From positions 21,163,752-21,227,751 of the forward strand of contig CM034237.1 of NCBI GenBank assembly GCA_019916065.1: a stretch of DNA of 64,000 nucleotides, written 5' to 3'. The notes under the pieces were generated by a model. The model was given only the letters and a program-made list of their open reading frames with translations. It did not search any database and was not told where the DNA came from. Position numbers and translations under genes: made by a program. This DNA is from Vitellaria paradoxa. Its lineage: Eukaryota > Streptophyta > Magnoliopsida > Ericales > Sapotaceae. Every line of letters begins with the position of its first letter. Positions within the stretch are counted from its first letter, which is position 1. Below, piece by piece: positions 21,901 through 29,345 of the stretch.

Positions 21901-23716
21901 CATTCACCGTCAAATGGCAATAGAGGGAGAATAAGTGGACAGCTCAGATGCACTCTCAAGCCTTCTCAATCCCAGTCATTCATTCAAAGATGAAGCAATG
22001 GCTCAGATGGTCTCAGTTCAATTGGCAATTGATGTGAACAAACAAAGGTTAGGTGAAATGGTTGAAGAGACAAAGGCTTACAAAGGAAGTCATTTGTCTG
22101 GCACCTTCCAGAAACGGCACCATAGTAATTACAATCTTTGGATTGAAGGAGCTGGGTTTACAAATGTGTCAGGTTAGCAACTTATGAACTGAATATTGGG
22201 AGAGTGCTTGGATCCAACCGGCCTAGTCCATTCTCAGTGAAATGCCTTCATCATTCAGTCTAGCTGAGTTAATTGTAGAGAGTCCATCTTCTAAATTACT
22301 AAGCCCACTGGGCATATTACACTCAGCCCAATTTAATACTGGGTCCATTACAATTCAGCACAGTAATATAAATAGTAAACAACAGTATGAGTAGGGTTTT
22401 TTCTTTTCATGAAAAATTTTATGTAATGAGATGTTAAGCTTGTAAGGAGGTCACAGCCCTCAAAGCTGCATCATCAATGCAATTTCCCATCAGTTTCCTT
22501 TCCCTTTCTGCTGCTCTTTTTTGATTGTCGTTTCCAAAATATGATTGTCGTTTCCAAAATAGGCAAACCAAAGAATTCCAAAAAGGGTCTTCATCAGCAG
22601 CGTCTCTTGGGCCCTTGGCCACCAACTCATGGGTTACAATAGTTATTAGGCTAGAGACAAGATTAATTAATCCCTGAAGACGCTCACATATTTATGTACA
22701 AGAGCTCACTTCCAAAACGATGCAATCCCTTATGACATTCACATATTTGTGTACAAGCTACTTCCACAAGCTTTCAATCCCTTGTGGCACTCACTTCCAC
22801 AAATGCTCCCTTTCAATACCTCCACAACTACTACCACGACTAGAAATAAAGCTGATTAAACATATTTGATTTCTTCAATCCAAAAACCCTAGCAGTATCC
22901 AAAGTTGATTCGAGAGGAAATTTTGCGATTTGACTATCAGTCCATTTTAATAGTTATGCTATACCAACGAAATGAACTGAGGAAACTCAATCTAAAGTAT
23001 AGAAATTAAAATGAAAATAAACAGGAAGCCAACAACTTAATCAAAATTAACATCTTAAAAGCTAAGCCTTGTGGTGATTACTATTAAAAGGTCCTCCTAT
23101 AACAGTATTAGCCTGGATGTACAAGACAAAATGGAATTTTAAATAAGAAAATGAAACATCTCCGAAGGTTTTGATAGGGATCAACAAAATTTTTAATTTG
23201 ATACACTCATAGCTCTTCACTAAAAGTAATCATATGCATCACAGCCTAATTTTGATCCTAGTCAACAAATCAATCGATTTTCTCAAACTTGAAAATTCTC
23301 CAATAACATTAGAAAATAATAGATTCCATAAACAAACCATGCTGTCAAAATAGCCCCAGAAGGAATAATCAACTTAATCAGGTTCATAAGGGTCAAAGTA
23401 ATACCCAAAAATAACCAATTTCTGAAACACGGGAATGAAAGAAATCTAAAAGAAAAAAAATTAGTTCGCTCAAGCCAGAGAACTAGCAACAACATAGCCT
23501 AATTATGATAGGGAAAAAAAAAATCCAATAATTGACCACAGAAGAACCAAATTTTGAGATCTAGCCATATGGATATGAAAATCAAACAGAGTAGAGAGAG
23601 ACCTTGCGGTTGATGAAGGTGAACTGAGAGGAACATCCCTGACAATGTGACGCGTCGACCACCCAACTGGTACCTCTCTGTGCAGGCTTCGCTGGTAAAC
23701 CGATCTTCTCCAACAT
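6367..23716 (-). CDS. FYVE zinc-finger protein with repeated coiled-coil motifs (spliced gene, 3 exons)
   Basis: The model joins 23716-23603, 10631-10463 and 9329-6367 (114 + 169 + 2963 nt) into an exact 1081-aa frame. All junctions are GT-AG. The N-terminus carries a complete FYVE finger: WVVDASHC at residues 18-25, then CQGC, the basic HHCRRCG core (39-45), CNNC and CEPC. FYVE fingers bind phosphatidylinositol 3-phosphate on endosomes and multivesicular bodies. The rest holds eight copies of a ~40-residue helical repeat with core [25 protein letters not shown], and about five short acidic motifs of the form ALRxLGWxDE. From memory, this layout matches a plant FYVE family typified by Arabidopsis At1g61690. 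The helical repeat resembles the DM14 repeat of ESCRT-III-binding CC2D1/Lgd proteins; that is inference. Endosomal sorting is therefore the likely role. Intron 1 (12,971 bp) is mostly transposons. Confidence 0.88.
9330..10462 (-). other. FYVE gene intron 2
   Basis: GT-AG intron of 1133 bp. It holds a short (TA)n run near 9898-9914 and nothing else recognised. Confidence 0.85.
10463..10631 (-). CDS. FYVE gene exon 2 (second half of the FYVE finger)
   Basis: The exon begins at HHCRRCGG directly after the acceptor ttgcag (10634-10632) and ends AGA G before the donor gtgcac, phase 1. It carries the HHCRRCG lipid-binding core, [13 protein letters not shown] and CEPC. The frame continues a few codons 5' of the acceptor but has no ATG there, which confirms it is internal. 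Confidence 0.92.
10632..11457. other. FYVE gene intron 1, 3' portion
   Basis: Unique AT-rich intron sequence. No coding region or element boundary was recognised before the dispersed repeat at 11460. Confidence 0.6.
11460..11608. repeat. Dispersed ~150-bp repeat, copy 2
   Basis: Near-identical direct copy of 268-412, here inside intron 1 of the FYVE gene. The flanking sequences of the two copies differ. A short plus-strand frame across it (from 11519) has no recognisable homology. Confidence 0.75.
13744..13995 (-). other. Open frame inside the MULE, origin unknown
   Basis: An 83-codon frame with GC-richer composition than its surroundings, including a Gly/Arg-rich [13 protein letters not shown] patch. 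It may be a second captured host fragment, but no family is recognised and there is no sign that it is expressed. Confidence 0.25.
14390..14500 (-). pseudogene. Captured 5' coding fragment of a class III HD-ZIP gene
   Basis: The minus strand reads 37 codons from ATG at 14500: [20 protein letters not shown], then [17 protein letters not shown]. The stretch [13 protein letters not shown] is the hallmark opening of the homeodomain of plant class III HD-ZIP regulators, and the [12 protein letters not shown] leader is like that of the PHABULOSA/PHAVOLUTA group (from memory). Homology stops after ALER, and the frame meets a stop soon after. A Trp stands where Arg is usual after KYV. No leucine zipper, START or MEKHLA domain is present. 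The fragment has the same orientation as the host FYVE gene. Confidence 0.85.
16291..17230 (+). repeat. 5' LTR of the Ty3 element
   Basis: Starts TGTTACGAAG and ends GGGTCTTCATCA. At 940 bp it is longer than the 3' LTR because of a 112-bp internal tandem duplication (16931-17042 and 17043-17154). The short frame at 16456 is LTR sequence, not a gene. Confidence 0.93.
16931..17154 (+). repeat. 112-bp tandem duplication in the 5' LTR
   Basis: The block beginning 'gagtagggttttttctttt' is present twice, head to tail, with a few substitutions. The 3' LTR has it once, from about 22390. Confidence 0.9.
17233..17245 (+). other. Primer-binding site, tRNA-iMet type
   Basis: TGGCATCAGAGCC lies two bases after the 5' LTR. 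It differs by one base from TGGTATCAGAGCC, the usual plant initiator-Met primer site. Confidence 0.88.
17250..18300 (+). pseudogene. Degenerate gag of the Ty3 element
   Basis: The frame opens at ATG 17250, just past the primer site. It shows a coiled N-terminus, the retrotransposon-gag segment ([20 protein letters not shown] at about 17510-17570; [19 protein letters not shown] near 17755) and a degenerate zinc knuckle near 18195-18240. It is interrupted by TAG at 17649 and TGA at 18216, both where related proteins have other residues. The knuckle has also lost a cysteine. Confidence 0.85.
18370..18720 (+). pseudogene. Degenerate aspartic protease of the Ty3 element
   Basis: The active-site segment reads [13 protein letters not shown] (around 18453), so the Gly of the D-T/S-G catalytic triad is replaced by Arg and catalysis should be lost. 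A tandem repeat of about 23 bp ('gttcaatttggattttgtt...') at 18619-18663 adds a stop and a frame change before the downstream region. Confidence 0.82.
18703..19600 (+). pseudogene. Degenerate reverse transcriptase of the Ty3 element
   Basis: Clear Ty3 RT blocks are visible: [20 protein letters not shown] (about 19180-19240), [13 protein letters not shown] with the first catalytic Asp, and the FFDDILIYS catalytic box near 19479-19505. TAG at 19432 and a frame change near 19460 break it before the catalytic box. Confidence 0.92.
19610..20323 (+). pseudogene. Degenerate RT connection and RNase H of the Ty3 element
   Basis: Contains the [15 protein letters not shown] connection motif and RNase H blocks including [20 protein letters not shown] and the DN(R)VAETLSR end, all in one frame. 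It is interrupted by TAG at 19973 and 20042. The usual catalytic D of the first RNase H block is not preserved (ECTTSGGG). Confidence 0.88.
20401..21300 (+). pseudogene. Degenerate integrase of the Ty3 element
   Basis: The N-terminal zinc region (around 20480-20630) has GCGG where GHGG is usual, then [10 protein letters not shown]. The catalytic core follows in another frame: [11 protein letters not shown] near 20759, [15 protein letters not shown] near 20863, [13 protein letters not shown] near 20960 and [13 protein letters not shown] near 21113. In-frame stops fall near 20611, 20753 and 21107. Confidence 0.9.
21494..21739 (+). pseudogene. Chromodomain-like C-terminus of the Ty3 integrase
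   Basis: The frame holds [17 protein letters not shown] followed by [14 protein letters not shown] and a DFPNLEVKV tail. This is the ...WEG...ATWE...FP... pattern of plant chromovirus chromodomains, which are thought to steer integration to particular chromatin. It ends just before the polypurine tract. Confidence 0.78.
21735..21748 (+). other. Polypurine tract of the Ty3 element
   Basis: AATGAGAGGGCAAT lies immediately before the 3' LTR. It is purine-rich and at the expected place for plus-strand priming. Confidence 0.65.
21749..22596 (+). repeat. 3' LTR of the Ty3 element
   Basis: 848 bp, TGTTACAAAG to GGGTCTTCATCA. It has its own 20-bp tandem duplication (about 22521-22560, 'gattgtcgtttccaaaat' twice) that the 5' LTR lacks. 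In a hand alignment of the first 230 bases against the 5' LTR there are 12 differences, all transitions. Confidence 0.93.
22602..23602. other. FYVE gene intron 1, 5' portion
   Basis: Intron sequence between the retrotransposon and exon 1. Nothing else is recognised; minus-strand frames across 23283-23744 overlap exon 1 in the wrong frame. Confidence 0.7.
23603..23716 (-). CDS. FYVE gene exon 1 (start and first half of the FYVE finger)
   Basis: ATG at 23716 opens a 38-codon exon, [15 protein letters not shown] to FTFINRK. It contains the WxxD motif and the first two zinc-ligand pairs' opening CxxC. The exon ends AAG and is followed by the donor gtctct at 23602 in phase 0. No upstream ATG lies in the adjacent ~50 bases of presumed 5' UTR. 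The exon is too short to show as a long open frame; it was found by matching the missing N-terminal half of the FYVE finger. Confidence 0.9.
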
Positions 23717-23924
23717 CTTGAGGGGTTATACACAGAAAATCCAAATCAGAAACTAAAGAGAGAATTTGTGAAGACGAAGAAATTTTGAAGCTTTATATTG
23801 AAGATCGAAAAGGGTCGAAGCTTTGAAGCTTTGTTTGGTCGGTCTTCGTTGTTTATGGAAGAAAAAGTTTACAGATTTCTATGAGATGTTCTCCGTAAGA
23901 TCGATGACATTTATCTTTGATAGT

Positions 23925-24775
23925 GACGTTAATGGGTTGGGTCAATCCGCGGCCCGCTCGGAATTGACCCGCCCCGCACTGCCCACCTGGCCTTGGCCCG
24001 GCCTCGCCTACGATGCTTTTGCCCAATGTTTTAAAAATCAAACCATTCATCCAACCGAAAAAGTAATCAATCACGAGTCAGTGGTTCAACCGTCTATTCT
24101 ATCAAAATTAAATCATGACGTCATAAATATATTTAAATATATAAATAAAATATCAAAATATATATTAAAATTATATAATAATTTTAAGAACTTATATTTT
24201 TTCACATATTATTCTACTATTTTTTATTTTACTAACAAAAAATGTCCTAAAAAAGATATAATTACAATAAAACAATTACAAAAAATCATCTCAACAATAT
24301 ATAATAACATAATCACTCAAAACTAAGATAAATAAATTTGACTTTTATATGGTGATAGTGACGTTAAATGGGTTGGGTCAATCTGTGGCCCCGCTCGGAA
24401 TTCACCCGCCCCACACTGCCCACCTGACCCTTGCCCAACCTCACGGACGTTGCTTCTATTCAATGTTTTAAAAATTGAACCATTCATCGAACCGGAAAAG
24501 TGATCGGGTCACAGGTCAATAGTTCAACCGTCGGTTCAACTGGAATTAAATCGTAATATCATAAATATATTTAAATATATAAATAAAATATCAAAATATG
24601 CACTAAAATTCTATAACAACTTTAAGAACTTATATTTTTTCACACATTATTCTACGATTGTTTTACATTATTAAAAAAAGTGTCCTAAAATAGATGTAAT
24701 TACAATAAAACAATTACAAAAAATCATCTCAATAATATATAATAATATAATCACTCAAAACTAAGATATATAAAA
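23925..24775. repeat. Two-copy tandem duplication (~430-bp unit) upstream of the FYVE gene
   Basis: The unit starts 'gatagtgacgttaa...gggttgggtcaat', includes a GC-rich 'cccgctcggaatt...acccgcccc' block and ends 'aatcactcaaaactaagata'. Copy 1 is about 23925-24349 and copy 2 about 24353-24775, with moderate divergence. The first copy starts about 200 bp upstream of the FYVE start codon and so sits in its promoter region. The 'gttttaaaaat..aacc' part resembles sequence common in plant transposons. Confidence 0.85.
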
Positions 24776-24780
24776 TTATT

Positions 24781-25251
24781 CTAGGCTTTTAGCATAAAGT
24801 ATTAGAGTTTATAATATCAAGAGGTAAAACCCAAATGTAAGCAAAACCAAGCAAAGATAAGATTCAAATCAAAAGTTTCCTAATCTTACATCATCTTAAG
24901 CAAAAATAAAAAGATATGAAAACCAATCCACTGCATATTTTTTTGGGTTTTTGACGCTAATTCGTTGGAAGGCCCCTTGTTAGCTAAGCATCCTCATCCC
25001 CATCCTCATTGTTGCTAACACCATCCTCATTGTTGCTAACACCATGTTGAACATTCAAATTCACATTATCAAAAGATCTAAAGTTTATATCATCTGCCAC
25101 CTCTACCACCACATTTTCATCCTCATCATCTACAAGAATCATAACCAGATTATAAGTAATTATCTTACTAATGATTACAAAAGATAAAGAGGCCAGCCAT
25201 GAAGTTTGCAGCGAGATTTTTCTCTTTTTCAGTGCTGATCTGCAATGACCC
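24781..25251. other. Intergenic DNA with an acidic minus-strand frame
   Basis: A minus-strand frame (25253-24984) encodes an acidic tail with a repeated GVSNNEDG. No family was recognised and it is not called as a gene. Otherwise AT-rich. Confidence 0.35.
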
Positions 25252-28200
25252 ATGCAACCCGTTCATCTGCATGGTTCCATGGCTGCTGAAGTGAATTTCA
25301 GCCCCTCCATGGCGCTGCAAAATCCAGCTTTCGTCTCACATAAAGTTGGCCATTTTTCCGGTGATAATCTAACCTCTATCCCTTCCTCTCTACTCGGTTC
25401 TCAAGCCCCTTCATCCACTGTGCATTTGGATCAAATATCTAAAATTTTAGAAGGTTTTCATGCTCAAATTACAACCCTTACAGCCGCCGTTCATAATGCT
25501 TATGGCCGAAACTTACACTCATCAAAACCCTAAATAATACCACCCATACTAGAGCCCTAGAAAATCTATTTTCTAGCAAGGACTAGATGAATTTAAGGAC
25601 TCATACAGGTCCTTTATCCTCTTCTATGGTTGCTATGGTTGATACAAATCAAAATCACCTAAAAAATCCGACCAAAACCCCACTACATAACTCGGTCACC
25701 GACGACCTGCCCTTTGTCGGTGATGGCGATTCTTTTACAATCACCTCACATTTTTAACCAGCCTCCCTTTCGACACCGCCACCACCCCAACCTTAGTTAA
25801 TGATACATGTGATGGCAACTCTTCCATGCAAAACCCTAATTTACCTATTTACGAAAATGCCATTGTAATCCCTAACTTGTCCAATTTGGACCCAAATTTA
25901 CCCAATCCCTCTGCCAACTCCGAAATCCATAATTCCCATGTCTCCAAATCCAATTTTGATAACCCTAAGTCCTCTCAAAATCCCAAATCCAACAATGATA
26001 ACCTTAACTCTTCCATTTTTCCCAAACTTACCAAAAATACCTAGCCTAAAACAAAAAATTACTCTTCTCAATCCCCAAACCCTAATTTCCCAAATCCCTA
26101 ATTTACTAATTGAAAATCCTAATCCCCAATTTGAAACCCAAAATCCCCAATCTGAAATTCCTCCCTCAATTGAAAACCTTAATCCCTAATCCAAAACCAT
26201 ATCTTCCCAATTGGACAATCCTAATACCCTAAACCACCAAATTGATCAATCCAATCTTCAATTGGACTCTTCTAATACCCAAATTGAAAATCCAACTCCT
26301 TAAATGACTTTCCTATTTTGGTAGGTTCCAAAAAAGAAAACTTTTTCCAATTTCGGAACCTCGCCAGAAAAGGAAATCTTTCCCAAAACCTTCCTCTCCC
26401 TAAAACTTATAATCCTAACCTTCCTAACAGTTCCTAAATACCCCGAAAACATGGAAATGATATTCCCAGATCTCCCAAATCCTTTATTGATCCCTTGGCT
26501 AAAGATAACACCCCTAAACCTAACATTCCTTTTCGAACTACCGGCACTTATCGTGGCAAGCCATCTGTTAAATTTACTGCTAAGGAAGTTGAAATTATGG
26601 CTGCCCCATTCAAACTCTCTTTGGTTGGCAAATTCTCTTATGATTGACCATACTTGGAAAATATCAAAAACATTTTCACGGCACTTAGATTGAATAGGGA
26701 GTTTCAAATTTCCTTACTTAATCCTCGCCATATTCTTATTAGACTGAGTCTTGAGGAAGACTGCACACACTTTTGGGTGAGGCAAGCTTAGCATGTTCAA
26801 GGATTTACCATGAGGCTTTTTAAGTGGTCCCCCACCTTCAGATGCTTAGAGAAGTCTCCTGTGGTACCAGGTTAGATTTCCTTGCCATTCCTTCCAATTC
26901 ACGTAGTTCACTGCAAGGAGGCTTTTTTTTCTATTGCTACTCAAGTAGATTAGCCTTTGCATACTGATCATGCTACTGCCTTACTTAATCAGCCTAATGT
27001 TGCTAGAGTTTTGGCTGAGTTTGATGTTTCTCAAGAATTTGTTGATAAAATATGGATTGAGGAAGGGAATGAGGGTTTTTGGCAAGATGTGATATTTGAA
27101 TCTAAACCCAAGTACTGTCTCTTTTATAAGCATTTAAGGCATAGGCAAACTGAATGCCTTATTAATAATCTTACTCTTCGTGACTATCGTAAAAACACCA
27201 GAGAGAATGTCAAGTTTGGAGATGGTGATGCAAAACCAGCAAATGAGAGAGCACCTGAGGGGTTCTCAAATATGTACCATTGTCTAAGCCTCTTTCTTTT
27301 ACACTTAATGTTTTTATGCAGGGATCTGTGGCTCCAACTTCTTCTGATATAGTCCCTAATCCTATTCATGTTTCAGTGCCTACTACTACACTTTCAATTT
27401 TTGTTTCAATCACTTTGGTTAACTATACATTAGCACTTGGGACTATTATTTCTTCGTCAGTTTCTTCTCAGCTGCTAGCCCTATTACTACTTCCACAATT
27501 ACTGCTTCTACTACCTCTGCCTCTACTATTGCGACTTCTAATAGGTTTGCCGTACTTGCTCCTCCCCCTACTGGAATTACTCTGGACTCTATTGCTCCCA
27601 GTCGAGTCACTGTTGATGTTGTTGCTTTCCTTCCTTCTGGTCCTGCTATGGGGATCATTCTCTCCACTCTTGTTATTGCCACTGGATCTACTTCAGCATA
27701 TGTGTCTTCTAGTATCTCTAGCATCACTTACATTTCTATTGTTGTTACTTCTGGTATCACCTCTCTGCCTGCTGGAGCTCTTGACTTTGTGCCTAAACCT
27801 TCTCTAGATACTTTGAATTCATCTGCTTCACCTATTGTGGCTGCCTTACCTTCTTCTTTCTACCTCAGGTATTCTTCCTCTCCAACTACCCCACCAGCCC
27901 CTAATGGGACGATCCTAGTTTCCATCCCTATTATTGGCACATTTTCTGTTACTTATAACTATCCATCTGAGAGTGTTCCTCGTAATAGATCATTTACCGC
28001 AGGTCATTTTAGCTCCTCCCATTCAGCTAGGTTTGCTTCTTCTGATGATGAGTTTGGAGGAGGGAATTATGATCCCTATTTTAGGAATGAGAAGAACGAT
28101 AGTTTTCCTTTAGAACCTAAACCTATGCATAATAACGACTGTATGAGAGATATTTCGGATAGTATAGGCTCAAACTCTGTTGCTCGTCACATGGATGCTT

Positions 28201-28577
28201 ATTTGGATGATAGTTTTCAGCAAGTCACTTAGTGTTCTGATCGTCTGAGATTAAAAAAAGCAAACGGCATTAGTGTTGGTTCTACCATGATTGGACGTAA
28301 GAAACACAGATGATTTTGAGTGAGGCTTACTTTATTTTATTTTCTACTTTCCTTTGCTTTTGTCTTTGGAAGTCAGGTCTACGTACCCCTCCCTTCTCTT
28401 GTATGGTGGTGAGTCACCACCAATTACCTGCTTTTATTTACTATTTTCCTTTACTTATTTCGGACGTAAGGTTTAGGTCTCCCTCCTTCTATGTATTTCT
28501 TTTATTTATTATAATATAATTGTAGGGGTCTATGCTTAACTCCCTCAAGCTAAGGAGATTTAAAAAAAAAAAAAAAA
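25252..28577 (+). mobile_element. LINE relic carrying only an ORF1-like gene and a poly(A) tail
   Basis: The plus strand encodes, across several stops and frame changes, a protein like ORF1 of plant L1-type LINEs. It includes a DUF4283-like block (SLVGKFSYD near 26618; NPRHILIRLSLEEDCTHFW near 26723; GFTMRLFKWSP near 26804) and a zf-CCHC_4-like block (DHATALLNQPNVARVLAEFD near 26963; YCLFYKHLRHRQTEC near 27112). A Ser/Pro/Thr-rich tail follows, with NRFAVLAPPP near 27541. The frame ends near 28230. About 330 bp later comes an A16 tract (28562-28577). Endonuclease and reverse transcriptase (ORF2) are missing, so it is an internally deleted, non-autonomous or dead copy. No target duplication was found. 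Confidence 0.75.
26957..27210 (+). pseudogene. zf-CCHC_4-like segment of LINE ORF1
   Basis: The longest intact piece of the ORF1 relic. It shows LAEFDVSQEFVDKIWIEEGN followed by FWQDVIFESKPKYC and the degenerate knuckle C-x-F-Y-K-H-x7-C, where the second Cys is replaced by Tyr. Confidence 0.7.
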
Positions 28578-29345
28578 GTCCATAATGGAGGGCAAATGTA
28601 TCACATTGACTGATATGGAATTTGGAAAGATATTAGGAATTGCAATTGATGGCAAAATTGAGATTTGAGCGCATGCATGGCCTATAGTGAATGGGTTCAG
28701 TCCAATTGAAGTTGGAGAAATACTGACAAGTAATCCAAGCTTGAACAGTCATAAGCCCACCAATGCAAGTCTCCTCACCCCGGAGAATCGACTAGTGCAC
28801 CTCTTCATAATCCACAATCTCCTTCCACGTAGTAGGAAGTTCGATAGCATTAACTACATAGATGTGTTCATTATGTAGGCATACAACATTGGCTACAAGT
28901 TTAATTTGCCCTTCATTATGCTACATCATACGAGGAAGTACGCGAAGAAGAGCAAAACTACACTGCCATACGTGATGTACTTGACAAAAGTGTTTAAAGC
29001 CTTCTAGGTTAATTTGAAGGGGTAAACCCACATACCCCATGAACAAACAAGTGTGTTTGATGCTAAAACTGTCAGAAAATGGGATATAACATCACAGTCG
29101 ATGGTTGGACACAGCAGAGGGTTGATTCGAGAGTCCTCTGTGAGATCACAACTCGCAATCATGACTATGAGCCTCTGAATGCTAAGGTTGGTCATCAACA
29201 GGAGAATGTATCTGCAGATCCATTTGCATGTCGAGAGTCATCTGTTATTGGTAGAGAGGGAAGTGAACATATAGAAAACATCTTGCTCACAAAAGTAAGG
29301 GGCATTCATTTACCCATGGATATGTGGAATGATGAAGTTAAATAA
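28578..29345 (+). pseudogene. Decayed plant transposon-protein gene
   Basis: Starting near 28585 the plus strand reads GKCITLTDMEFGKILGI, then LVHLFIIHNLLPRSRKFDSI (28795-28854), YIDVFIM, stop, YKFNLPFIMLHH and LPYVMYLTKVFKAF. The order LHNILPR...HFD...YLD.FL...I..PYIM..H...LPYG..LT.IFK.F is that of the 'putative plant transposon protein' family (Transposase_32-like in Pfam, from memory). In-frame stops show it is dead. The 3' half, to about 29345, gives no further match. Confidence 0.6.

Larger units (their letters stand above)
16291..22596 (+). mobile_element. Full-length, inactive Ty3/gypsy chromovirus-type LTR retrotransposon
   Basis: The element has two LTRs, a tRNA-iMet-type primer site, gag-protease-RT-RNaseH-integrase in Ty3 order and a C-terminal chromodomain-like segment. 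It is flanked by the 5-bp direct repeat GCAGC (16286-16290 and 22597-22601). The coding region is broken by at least eight in-frame TAG/TGA codons and several frameshifts, so it cannot be autonomous. It lies in intron 1 of the FYVE gene in the opposite orientation to that gene. Chromodomain plus this domain order indicates the chromovirus branch; the clade is not assigned. Confidence 0.95.

Noticed and set aside
27280..27807. Hydrophobic Leu-rich 175-aa membrane protein
   Set aside because: It is a shifted frame over the Ser/Thr/Pro-rich tail of the LINE ORF1 relic; the other frame gives NRFAVLAPPP and matches the element.
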